Program-made: the position numbers and the translations under genes
The notes under the pieces: generated by a model
What the model saw: the letters and a program-made list of their open reading frames with translations, nothing else
Database searches by the model: none
What the model was told of the DNA's origin: nothing
In this document: piece by piece, positions 46,601 to 57,125 of the stretch
Position numbering within the stretch: the stretch's first letter is position 1
How the letters are laid out: the number at the start of each line of letters is the position of its first letter
NCBI RefSeq assembly: GCF_002127325.2
Contig: NC_035436.2
Span: forward strand, 18,672,205 to 18,736,204
Direction of reading: 5' to 3'
Length of the DNA: 64,000 nt
Source: Helianthus annuus
Lineage: Eukaryota; Streptophyta; Magnoliopsida; Asterales; Asteraceae

Positions 46601-49246
46601 TGTCACACCCCCAAAATCCACACGCGAAGTATCACCGCATGGAGGCATGACTGACCAGGATCCAGCCACCAATCATATTGAACAATATAAATTAAGTAAA
46701 TAAAAGTCCAATCCAATCAATATAATCGGTGTCAAAACAATTCAACCAAGTTAAAGTTATCAGCGGAAGCATAAAGTTTAAAACCCAAAACATAAGTTAT
46801 AAGTTCATAAGTTTAACATGGAACTCAACAGTCCATATCCCACAACGTCCACGCCTCCTCGTGCAAGCTCCTGAAATACCTAACGACCTGCAAGGCATGT
46901 AACAACGAGTCAACAACAAAGTTGAGCGAGTTCACAGTTGGTGTTCATTATAAAGTTGTTTCAAAACCAGGAGTTCATTTGTAAATTGTAAGTTAATCCG
47001 TTTACCCTGTTTCCCAAACATATCCATAGTTGGTGGGGGCTTCCCAATGTTAACCACTAGACCTGTTTACCATATAGACCACTGACTAAAGTAAGTTGGT
47101 GCTCTGACATCAATGTCTATCATCATTGACTAGTGCCCAGATCCATTAGTTCACGCCCGTCCTCTGCGGCACGGTGTGAGCCTTGTCAAACCTAAATAGC
47201 GCTATCTAACTAATGACCCGCTCGCCATTGGCCCGGCTATTAAGTCGATATAAAAAGGAGGGACTTCATGATAGAGTTTTTGGTCTAGCATCAGTGTTGT
47301 CACCCTTCAATAAAGAGGGTGTGTACGTAATCCCCAAACCAGGAGATTACGCAAGTTCCGATTAAGTTCTTAGTACGTGTTGTCACCCTTCAATAAAGAG
47401 GGTGTGTACGTGTTCCAAACCAGGAGATCACGCAGTTTCAGTTTAAATCCTTTACCCATTCCCAACCCTTGGGAATCCCATGCCTTGTGGAAAGTGTGAA
47501 CTCACCTTAGTTTTGCTCGGTAGTTAGTATGGTTATCCTAAACTTGGTCAACCGCGTCCTATAACGGTTACCACTAGTTAGGACCGTTTGTATATGAATC
47601 ACGTATTGAACACATGTATTGAGTAATCATGTATCACACATATTTCACAATAGTGTACAAACAAGTAGTTTCACACATAAAACATATTTCCAAATAGTGT
47701 GTGAGTAACACAGATTTGTGCAGTTGTATAAAGTGTGCGAGCAAAATTTTTAAAATCAAACTGTGTGGTTGTGGGGCCAAATACCCTAACTGTACAATTG
47801 GACAAACATGATTTCCTCTTTTTCCTTTCGGATCAACAGGAAGAGACAAAAGGACATTTGACACACAAGATTCAAATCATGAACCCTTAAGGGTTGTACT
47901 ATACGCATGCTTACTTGTACACCTCATGAAACCCATATAAAATTCTCAGTTACATTATCATCTCTTCATCCTCTTGATTTCTTATAATACTTCACCTTAT
48001 TACCTCACCCTAACAACAGTACAAACACCAAGATTCATCCTAACAATATTACCTATACACGCATGATCAGGTTGTACTTCACGCATGTAAGGTTGTACAT
48101 CTTAAAATCATACATCACGATCACACACATGAGAAGAAACATGGAGTATCGAATCAGTTGATGATATCACAAACACTTTAAACTACCAACGATCGACCGA
48201 GCACGGTATCCATATAATCACATATACAATCTCACGTCTACACCAAACATGTCGGTCCGTATCCGCGTTCCTGTTATTATACCGAAATCGATCCGAAACT
48301 ATTATTCAGTACGAGTAAAGCGAACCTAGGCATCATATACTTCACATGTATTGCATGCAAACTAAACACTTAACATTAATACCTTCATGTATAACATCGA
48401 GAGCATGAACAATTCATATATATGTCACGTTCACACACAACATGCATTTTCCTATAACTTTCATCAAGCATGAATAACATCGAGCATGAATAACATATAC
48501 AGATGCAAACTAAACACACAGGCCACCTACACACTTTCACGAAATCTACAGCCGGTTAGTCGTAACGGTGCCCGTTCATGTTACGATTACATATTTACGC
48601 ATATTCAGATTGGAAAACTTCTTTTATATAGTACACGTTCAATCAAGCATGACCATACTCACTTATACTAAGAGTTACTAAAATTCCTATACATCGTTCA
48701 TAAGAAGAAACATGCACACGTATGCCCAAACCGTCACACATAACTTCACATACATGCTTTCATACTCCACCCAAATATGGATAGATATATATATGCATGC
48801 CTACGGATTTACATACAGTAGTTCAAGTTCACAAAACGTATACAATCAAGCATGATATCACGTCAATATGGATTCAAAACTCGGACTGAATCCGAGGTAA
48901 CGCGTTGATATATTAAGCTACGAGGTGAACGAGGCTTACCGATAACGGTGGTGTTCTTGAGAGTATGGTTCCACGTCAACTGTCGCACAAGATAGAGGAA
49001 GAGGGTGATGGTTGATCGGTCGCCGCTGCGTGACAGAGAGAGATGAGGGACGATATGTAGGGGAAACAGGTATCTAATGATTAGGATCCTTGTAGGTTAC
49101 GTAGATGATAAAGGGGCAATGGGTGTGGGCAGTTTTGGGATTAATCATGGGCCGAATCCAAGAACAAATGATGGGCTGCCAATTAACGTAGATGTGGGGA
49201 GTGGAAATGTGCAGCAACATGTATGATATGTGATATATTATATTTA

Positions 49247-49288
<42 letters not shown>

Positions 49289-49541
49289 ACAAAACCTACT
49301 AATGAATAATTAGTTAATTATTTATAAAAAGAATAGTGATCATGCTAAAGGTTCGGGCCCATAAGTTTTCGAGCTATGCGAGTGGGTTGAATCGACACGC
49401 GAGTCAAGTGTTTTGGTTCAAATGGTTCGGGTCGGTACAACACGGTGAGAATTTGGTTAATTCATCAAATAAAATGACCACAAGATTTGATTTATAAAAA
49501 CGAAACAAACGGTTTGTACCTTGAAGTTACGGGTTGTCACA
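46601..49541 (-). mobile_element. Solo LTR of a gypsy element (2941 bp)
   Basis: It starts TGTCACACCCCC and ends GGGTTGTCACA, with the target duplication TACTC at 46596-46600 and 49542-49546. Its first 100 bp align with the LTR of the gypsy element at 11126 (CACCGC, GGAGGC, CAGGATC, CCACCAATCATATTGAACA), so it is a diverged member of the same family. Orientation by the U5 end is minus. It contains an 85-bp direct repeat (TTGTCACCCTTCAATAAAGA at about 47295 and 47378) and an (ATT)n run. It interrupts gag near codon 49. Confidence 0.9.
49250..49287. repeat. (ATT)n microsatellite
   Basis: About 38 bp of perfect ATT repeats. It produces a spurious poly-Asn frame on the minus strand. Confidence 0.95.
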
Positions 49542-49687
49542 TACTCATCGATATTCATCAGTTTAGGTGGTTTCTGCATCATCCCCAACTCATTCTCCAT
49601 ATTCATGTTTTGTACTATATTGGCTGGGTTTTGTGCCGCTGTCATCCCACCGCCGGCAAAGAAGTTATAAAATTCTTGATTGTCCAT
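49542..49687 (-). pseudogene. Copia gag, N-terminal part
   Basis: It starts MDNQEFYNFFAGGG at 49687 and runs to LMNIDEY, where the solo LTR interrupts. The frame is continuous with the part beginning at 46600 once the LTR and one TACTC copy are ignored. Confidence 0.8.
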
Positions 49688-49734
49688 TTTTAGAAATCAG
49701 ATTACGAAAAATTTTTCAAGTTTTGAAAAAACAG

Positions 49735-50030
49735 AACTTTCAAACGAAATTAGTTTCACACGAGATTATCCTTCCAAACAAAATTACGTAGAAGATGGAC
49801 TTTTGGTGCGAAATTAGACTTTCACACGAAATTAGCTTCAAGCGAGATTACTTTTCACATGAAATTACCACTTCAAACGAAATCAAGAGTCATTTTGAAA
49901 CGAAATTAGTTATTCCGTGCGAAATTAGCCAAACAGAGTATGTTTTTCAAGTGGAAACAGTAATTCCGTGCAGAATTACTAAAACTTTTCAAGCGAAATT
50001 AAATTGTTCGTTGAAACCAAATTACTTGTT
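49735..50030 (-). repeat. CGAAATTA motif swarm in the leader
   Basis: About 13 variants of CGAAATTA (AAACGAAATTA, CACACGAAATTA, GCGAGATTA) occur at about 16-29 bp spacing between primer-binding site and gag. Confidence 0.8.
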
Positions 50031-50211
50031 TGGCCCATTTTTTGTCACTTTTACTTCTACTTCGAATTTTGATCTGAAACTCTCAAGGGTTTGTTAAAAC
50101 ACAGTTTTACACACAATACTAGAAAATTAGTCCATTTTGTCCGTTAAAATGTCCAGAAGTGTCCAAAAAAGTGCAGAAAAAGGCACTGATTCAAGTGTAT
50201 TGACTCATCAC

Positions 50212-50227
50212 TGGCTCTGATACCAAT
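50212..50227 (-). other. Primer-binding site (initiator Met tRNA)
   Basis: The minus strand reads ATTGGTATCAGAGCCA directly after the LTR end ...CCTACA at 50228. Confidence 0.88.
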
Positions 50228-50538
50228 TGTAGGATCGTTTTACCGACCAATTGAGTCAATAAGAGGCAATACACACTGTTTGAGAGGCGGAATCAAACAA
50301 ACAGAGTAGAATTAGTGAAGAATGGAGTAGAAAACAGAGAGTTCACTTTAAAACAGTCTTCTCATTCAAAATTCCACTGTGTAATCACGTTGATATTTGA
50401 ATGAGAAGACTGTTTTAAAGTGAACTCTCTGTTTTCTACTCCATTCTTCGCTGATTCTACTCTGTTTGTTTGATTCGGCCTCTCAAACAGTGTGTATTGC
50501 CTCTTATTGACTCAATTGGTCGGTAAAACGATCCTACA
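50228..50538 (-). repeat. Palindromic 5' LTR: two inverted 143-bp arms and a 25-bp loop
   Basis: Arm 50228-50370 and arm 50396-50538 are inverted copies with three mismatches; the loop is 50371-50395. Arm plus loop (50371-50538) also match 29670-29837 inverted. The U3 part and TATA box found in the 3' LTR (29838-30099) are absent. Both arms share two bases that differ from the 3' LTR (TTGAG for TTCAG, TTTAAAAC for TTGAAAAC), so one arm was copied from the other rather than from the 3' LTR. Confidence 0.9.
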
Positions 50539-51309
50539 AAAACTATGAAAATGCATTACTTTTAAAGTTAAAATTAAATATAATAATAAAGTATTATAAT
50601 ATTAACATAATAAAATATTACAAAAATTATATATCATTATTGAATTAAAATTACTATTCATGATCGTTCAACAACTATAATAAATATATAATAAATAATA
50701 TATAATATATAATTTTAGAGGGTTTGGTACAGGTATTGTATTATGATTTTAAAAGATACATACAGATTAGATTATATGAAACGAGGTTCCTTTACTTGCA
50801 ATTTAATCAAAAATATTAATATTAATATAATATATAATCATAAAAAGATATAATATATAGTATTATTGTTAGAAACTCAAAATTCTTAGTATTTAAAGAC
50901 TGACTAAGATTTTGACTCGTCGTGCATTGCGGAGGCATCAACTTAAAGTAACTTAGTTTATACCATTCGATATTTGGTCAATTCATTTCCAAACGCGGCG
51001 TCAAACTTAAAGTAACTTAGTTTATACCATTCGATATTTGGTCAATTCATTTCCAAACGAAATTTACGTTAAAACGTAGACCAACTTAAACCGCACATAA
51101 AAAACACGAAAACATTGATCTGACTCATTACCGAGCCCATTCCTAACTCAATCACCAAACTACATTCCCATACATACACCTCTAATTTTGATTAAATGAA
51201 AACAGATTGTGGCAATTCAATATTTCACCAAGTATGTTGAGTTATTTTTTTGCGAAACCAAATAAAAGAAAGTGATCACACACATATCACAAAGACTCGG
51301 TCTATGTTG

Positions 51310-52466
51310 ACATTTAACCGGAAAAAAAAATTGTCACTAAACATACATAATTTTTGCTTACAAACATAACTATATAAAGAACATACACTGTGGTAAAAGG
51401 TTTCAACATCAAGAATTTATTAACGTGTAACGCATAACTGTATTAAGAACAATTCAATCCTCAACGCACGTCTTACACATTTTCTGGCTATGATTTATGA
51501 TCTATTTTTCTTCCGCGATACATATTTTAACTTCATTCATTAGTTGTTAGCAAATACATCTTTTAACTTCCATTCATTTTCGTTTTGTATAACCGTTGTA
51601 ATTATAATAATCTTATAACCATATACAGGTATCCCCACCGGTTTTGATCTTCGTTAAGGTCATTCAGATCAATCCTCAAGTTCTATCAAATCTCCTCCAT
51701 CACTGCCATTATTATAAAGTAAATATAATAATAAAGTATTATAATATTAAATTAATAAAATAATCAAAAACTATACATTATTATAAAAATTCATGGTCAT
51801 TCGTCTACGTACTTAAACTTTTATAAAAAAAAGTAATTGACAAGCGTAAATTGTTAAAGATATATTAAATTAGTTGATAATGGAAATATAATTTTAAAGC
51901 AGAATTATTAAGAAAATGATTATTGAAATATGGTTGAAGAAAGGAAAAAAAAAGAAAAATAAGTTAGAAGTTAAAATTAAATATAATAATAAGTATTATA
52001 GTATTAAAATAATAACATAGTAAATAAATGTTATTATTATAAAATTAAAATCATTATGCATGGTCTTAGGGAAATATTAAAATTAATTGAGAAAGAAAAT
52101 GTTTTCTAAATTATATTAAATTAAAAATAAATGATAAAGAAAATACGGCTTTAGAAAAAAAACTATGAAAATGCATTAATTTTAAAGTTAAAATTAAATA
52201 TAATAATAAATTAATATAATATTAACATAATAAAATATTACAAAAATTATATATCATTATAAAATTAAAATTACTATTCATGGTCATTCAACAACTATAA
52301 ATATATAATATATAATAAATAATATATAATATATAATTTTTTAGAGGGTTTGGTATAGGTATTGTATTAGGATTTTAAAGATACATACAGATTAGATTAT
52401 ATGAAATGAGGTTCGTTTACTTGCAATAAAACCAAAAATTTTAATAAAATATATAATCACAAAAAG
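51310..52466. repeat. Array unit 4, deleted (continues at 59250-59648)
   Basis: At about 51714 the sequence jumps from the equivalent of 22044 to that of about 23390 in unit 1, removing about 1.35 kb with the ORF and minisatellite. It is split at AAAAG by the copia insertion and resumes at 59250. Confidence 0.85.
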
Positions 52467-52851
52467 TGTTGGAACCTTGAGGTTTATTCATAGAGAAATA
52501 CTAAAGATTAGGGTTGATCTTGTAATGTTTAACATGTTAGTTTTGGGTCACATTTATGTAATGGGTCTTAGGTGATCTCGAGTGGGCCTAGGGATGGTTT
52601 CGATCCATTCCAGCTAGTATATATGAAAATCCTTATTATGTTTAAGGGGTTGATCAGTTTTGTGAAAGGGAAGGCCACTCGAGATCCTGTGCTTGTATCT
52701 GTCATCGGTTTTAAGGTGAATGCAAGAACGTGCTTTGTTTCAATTATTTTGTTTATATTACTTAATCGTTTTCTTGAATCCACTTGTGTTTGGATTCCGC
52801 ACTTACACAAGTGATTGTTGATATCATTGAGAGATCCTCACGGGATTTACA
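52467..52851 (+). repeat. 5' LTR (385 bp)
   Basis: It starts TGTTGGAACC, ends GGGATTTACA and is related to 3358-3770. It contains CTCGAGTGG and CACTCGAGATC words and the conserved hairpin. Confidence 0.9.
52781..52813 (+). other. LTR hairpin with GATTCCGCA loop
   Basis: Stem CACTTGTGT/ACACAAGTG (9 bp), 3-nt spacers, loop GATTCCGCA, 38 bp before the LTR end. Confidence 0.75.
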
Positions 52852-52853
52852 AT

Positions 52854-52865
52854 TGGTATCAGAGC
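52854..52865 (+). other. Primer-binding site (initiator Met tRNA)
   Basis: TGGTATCAGAGC, 2 nt after the LTR end. Confidence 0.9.
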
Positions 52866-53193
52866 TAAGAAACCAAGTCTTGGTTCGGTTTTGATATCAC
52901 TTGGATTCAAGAAAGCATTACCGGTTACTGATCCTGTTTGCAAGTGTTTTTACAGAATTTCAGTTTGTTCAGTGTGATCGGATTCTGATTGTTCTTCGCA
53001 AATATTGATTAAAGTTGCAGATTTTGGTTTGTGATTCGTATCTAAGGTGTTTGCTGAATTATCGGACGTTTGTTGAAGATAAAACTTCAAAGATTTTACA
53101 TCTTTGAATTTTTGGAAGCTGCTGAAAATCAGGGATCACAGTTACTGTTATCTCACAAATCTGTTTTGCAGGGTCTCGATTGAAAGTCTACAT

Positions 53194-53490
53194 AGTCTCG
53201 ACTAGCAACTGCTGTGGTCTCGAGTATTGAAACTTTGTGTCTCGAGTGGAAAGCTTGTTTGGTCTCGACTCGCAACTGCTGCGGTCTCGAGTATTGAAAC
53301 TTTGTGTCTCGAGTGGAAAGCTTGTTTGGTCTCGACTCGCAACTGCTGTGGTCTCGAATATAGAAACCTTTTGTCTCGAGTGGAAAGTTTGTTTTGTCTC
53401 GACTCGCATCTGCCGTGGTCTCGAGTTGTCCTTCTTGACTCGCAACGTCAGTCTCGACTCATCGTCTCGACTCGCAACAACTTTTGCAAC
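53194..53490 (+). repeat. 67-bp tandem repeat of CTCGA motifs in the leader
   Basis: Three units start at 53194, 53261 and 53328, and a fourth decays from 53395. Each holds three sub-units of about 22 bp headed by GGTCTCGACTCGCAAC, GGTCTCGAGTATTG and GTCTCGAGTGGAAAG. Frames across it are products of the repeat, not genes. Confidence 0.9.
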
Positions 53491-53569
53491 GTCTTTTGAA
53501 CTTTGAATTCTGGACTGTTGGACTTTAAAAATTAATTAATAAGTAAATTAATTAATTAATTAAGCAACC

Positions 53570-54790
53570 ATGACTTCGGGTAACCAGAATGTCGACTTGG
53601 CAGCTATGTCTAAACTTCAAGAACTAGATTCCATCATTGGTACCACCACTCGTGTACCTAGGCTGTTGGATGGAAACGACTTCCCTGAATGGAAGTGGCG
53701 CTTTGAAAAACACGTTAAGGTCAAAGATGCAAAAATTTGGCGAAGTATTTTGAGAGCCCCAAGAGAAATCATGATGGAGAGTGGAACTGAAGCTGGTGCA
53801 AAAGTGAAGAAGCCTTTTGATCGATATACTAAAGAAGACCACAAAATTGTTGAGGAAGATGATATGGCGTTCTCTTATTTGACCATGGCTTTGGGACCAG
53901 ACATTGCTATTGGTTTTCGCACTTGCAAATCTGCAAAGGAATTATGGGACTCATTAATAGATGTCTTTGAAGGTAATGAGGATATGAAAGAGAGTCGTAG
54001 AAATCTGCTGAGCCAAAATTTCAACAATTTTAATCATATATATGGAGAGACTGTTGATAATCAAATCCAGAGATTTGTCAAGTTAATTACCCAGATGCAG
54101 ATGTAAGAAATACACACGACAAATGCTTCAACCAATAGACAACTTCTAAATGCTCTACCTAAAAGTTGGGATCATCATGTCGCTACGATCAAGAAAACCA
54201 AGGATCTAGCAAGATGTAGTTTATCTGAAATGATTTCTCACATTAAAGCATGCGAGTTAGACGATAAACAGAGAGAAATAAATCACAAGAACAGTATGTT
54301 GGCCGCTGGATTCACTGCAACAACTTCTGCATCAACTAACACAGCTCTTGTGTCTCACACTGGTTTTCAAATGTTCAGCAACTCTGCTTCCGCTAAAGCT
54401 GCTCCTACCACACCAAATGCTTACTACTCTGGAACTCCAGCACCTGCTGTTGCTGCTGCATCACCACCTACTAATGCTACTGCTGTTGCTTCGTCAACTT
54501 CCACTGCGCAAAATGAGATGATTGCCTTCTTCTCTCATCAGTCAAAAGAAAATCTTGATATAGCTGCTTATATCATAAATTGCTTGAATGCTTTTGCTGC
54601 AGGTAAACTTGATCCTCCAAAGTTTTCTATGGATGACTTAGATCAAATTCATTCTGAAGATGTAGAAGAAATGGATATTACCTGGCAAATGGTTATGGCA
54701 GCATTTAGAGCCAAAAATTTTGTGAGAAAAAACCAGAAGAAACAAATGGCAAAATCTTACCTTTACTGGACCCACAAAAATGCCATTTGA
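53570..54790 (+). pseudogene. Copia gag, capsid part
   Basis: It starts MTSGNQNVDLAAMSKLQEL after an ATTAATTAATTAAG leader end. The typical gag block (VPRLLDGNDFPEWKWRFEKHV; MAFSYLTMALGPDIAIGFRT; AKELWDSLIDVFEGNEDMK) is followed by a TAA at 54104-54106. The same frame then continues (LLNALPKSWDHHVATIKK; SLSEMISHIKACELDDKQRE). An Ala/Thr-rich linker and a LDQIHSEDVEEMDITWQM block end at 54790 after a frameshift. Confidence 0.88.
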
Positions 54791-54797
54791 ATTGCGT

Positions 54798-55757
54798 TGC
54801 TACAATTGTCATGAACTAGACATTTGGCAAGAAACTGTAACAAGCCAAATGTCAATCGGGAACAAACTTCAGCCCAACAAACTCCAGCTCAACAAACTCC
54901 AGCCCAACCTGTTACACCTAATCGAGAAAGAGCTCTTGTGACTACTGATGCTATTACAGGTGGAAGTCCTCAACCTCATGGATTAGCTCAAGCCTTGGTG
55001 GTTCAACCTGGTATCAACTTTGATTGGACATCTGAAATAGAGCGACTAACATCTCAGCTCCAGAGAATCAAGCTGATTCAAACAACATTGCCTTCATGAC
55101 CTCAAATGATCTAGCTTCTGTATCTTAGGATGAGACTACTGCACCTGAGGAAGAGACTTCAGCTGAAAACCTTGCTTTCATGACCCAGATTCTTTCAGCT
55201 CCCGTCAAAGGTCTCACCAAAGAAGAGGTACTTTCTGTCTTCTGTACTCCTGAATGTAGAGAACTGGTTGAAGCCTATAGAATACACAACGCTGAGCCAA
55301 TCGAAGATTATAATGATCTTAAAAGAAAAAATTTCACTCTAGCTAACAATGAAAAACTTTTTAAAAAAAAATTGAAGCTCAGCGAAAAGACATCATCCAA
55401 CTTAAGGATGATGTGAGTGTAAAAACAGCCCATTTCTTCGAAGCACAAGAGAAAGTATGCATTTTGACTAAGGAACTGGAAGATATCAGAGAAAGATATC
55501 AAATAAATGAATTAAATATTAAAAAGTTTGATTCTTTCAGCAAACTAGTCAAAAACTTGTGTGATCAACAGCTTGCATACAAGAAAAAGAAAGGGCTGGG
55601 ATTAGGTTATAATCAGGCTCCTCCTCCTTATAATGACAATTATACTTACTTGCCTATGACTAAGGAGGAAATGATAAATGAAAGTAAAATGACCTATGGA
55701 CCCAAAAACGGGAAGTTATCAATTAATGGTAAATCTGTGGAGAAACTGGTGGTGTAA
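54798..55757 (+). pseudogene. Copia gag, first zinc knuckle and coiled-coil region
   Basis: The knuckle begins CYNCHEL (54798), but a single missing base near 54818 throws the rest into another frame (HLARNCNKPNV), destroying CX2CX4HX4C. Then come QTPAQQTPAQ repeats, an ALVTTDAITGG block and a broken coiled-coil part (55180-55757) with at least two frame changes. The block YTYLPMTKEEM is preserved. Confidence 0.75.
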
Positions 55758-55829
55758 CCAATTCATTTCACGTCTAAGGGTACATTTGATCCTAACGTTT
55801 CTTCATCATGTGCAGATAAAGTACCTGAA

Positions 55830-57125
55830 GTGAGATGGGAAGATATGTTTGGGAATGAACAACCTTTAAATTCTGATTTTTCTAAATCTACTTTTGATAA
55901 AACTGATTCTGGTTGTGTGTTTGGTCAATCGTTTCTGAACTCGTTTCATAGTTACGTTTCGTCTTCTGTTGGGCCTAATGTTTTGGGCAAAACTTTGAAT
56001 GCTTGTGATGAATCTTTGAATAATGCGTGTCATGATGGATGTTTTTCAGTAGTTGACAATTGTGATACTAATGTTTCTAACTCTTCAACTAATGACAGTG
56101 TGACAGGTGAGGTCCCTCTGGAGACATTCAGTGAAACCACTGAACCTTCCTCTCAAGAAAATCAACAGTGTTCTGATTCTTCTTCTGAATCGGTTTCAGT
56201 GGAAGTCCCTAATGTTGAACCGAGTGGGACCCCATTGGAAACCAAGGTTGAAAAGGAACCATTATCAAACTCAGATGATGCATGTGTTGATGAAGCATGT
56301 ATTGATGAAATTTCAACATCATCTGAGATTAAAATTGAATCTGATTTTCAAAAGAAAGAGGTGGTAATTAAAAATGAAAAATTGCAAGAAAGTATTTCTG
56401 AAGAGAAAATTCAAATGAAATCTGATGGTTCTGATAAAACTTTCGATAAAGATAAATCTACTCCATCAGAATCTCATATTTGTGCTGGTGCTACTTCTGA
56501 GGAGCGGGTATCTAAATGCTCAGAAAAGGCACAAGCTAGTCAAACAAAACAAAACAAGCAAGCTCAATCCTCGAGACCCAAGAGACCCGCATCTGCTATG
56601 AAGCATCAAAACTTCCACACATTGAAACGACAAACTTGTTTCAATTGTGGAATTGCTAGACACATCGCCAGAAACTGTGTTCATCTCCCAAGTGTGCAGT
56701 CTAAAAATAAATATGCACAAAATCAGAATGTCAAGCCAAACCGATATCGTTATTCAGAGTCAGTGACGACTGAAAAGTCTAAGACAATGAGGAATAACTA
56801 TCGTAAGGTTAAGCTTTCTGATCAAGATTGGAATGCAGCCAAACGTAGAAATCAAAATCAACAAAAGGATTTTCGGAAAAATCAATATAAGGCTTTTGGT
56901 AACTATAATTCTAAATGGTCAAATAAGCATTGGAAACCTAAAGCTAAGGCCACACAATCCAATTCGTCTCATACATCTCATCAAAATTCTGCCATTAAAA
57001 ATTCTTCCATTAAAAATTCTTTGAAATTTTTAAATAAAGATAATTTGGTGTGGCAGAGAGTGGCATACTTTGATGCACAAGGGAAACCCAGATCCACTAT
57101 GGGCTGGGTTCCTAAATCTAACTGA
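55830..57125 (+). pseudogene. Copia gag, acidic C-terminal part with an intact second knuckle
   Basis: A 431-codon open stretch. It has a Ser/Glu/Asp-rich first half (PLETFSETTEPSSQENQQ) and a basic middle (QTKQNKQAQSSRPKRPAS). An intact CFNCGIARHIARNC knuckle (56637-56678) is followed by a Lys/Asn/Gln-rich tail ending in LVWQRVAYFDAQGKPR. It lies about 613 residues from the first knuckle. The counterpart in the 29670 element has the same plan, so this long two-knuckle gag is a family trait. Confidence 0.8.

Larger units (their letters stand above)
29670..50538 (-). mobile_element. Sirevirus-like Ty1/copia element with a palindromic 5' LTR and two solo LTRs inside
   Basis: The minus-strand order is: 5' LTR (50538-50228), primer-binding site (50227-50212), leader, gag, protease, integrase, RT, RNase H, non-coding stretch, extra ORF, polypurine tract (30110-30100), 3' LTR (30099-29670). 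The target duplication AAAAC is at 29665-29669 and 50539-50543. Two gypsy solo LTRs (32914-36635, 46601-49541) add 6.7 kb, so the element itself is about 14.2 kb. The extra ORF after pol suggests the sirevirus lineage (inference). Every reading frame is broken. Its 5' LTR is not a copy of the 3' LTR but an inverted repeat of the LTR's 3' end. Confidence 0.92.

Noticed and set aside
49074..49292. Frame with poly-Asn
   Set aside because: Produced by the (ATT)n microsatellite inside a solo LTR.
29670..50538. DNA transposon, because of 168-bp terminal inverted repeats
   Set aside because: The interior has a tRNA primer-binding site, copia gag-pol and a polypurine tract, and the duplication is 5 bp. 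The inverted ends come from the palindromic 5' LTR.
53188..53506. Several overlapping frames of 85-90 codons on both strands
   Set aside because: All come from the 67-bp tandem repeat, which is open in several frames because of its length and composition.
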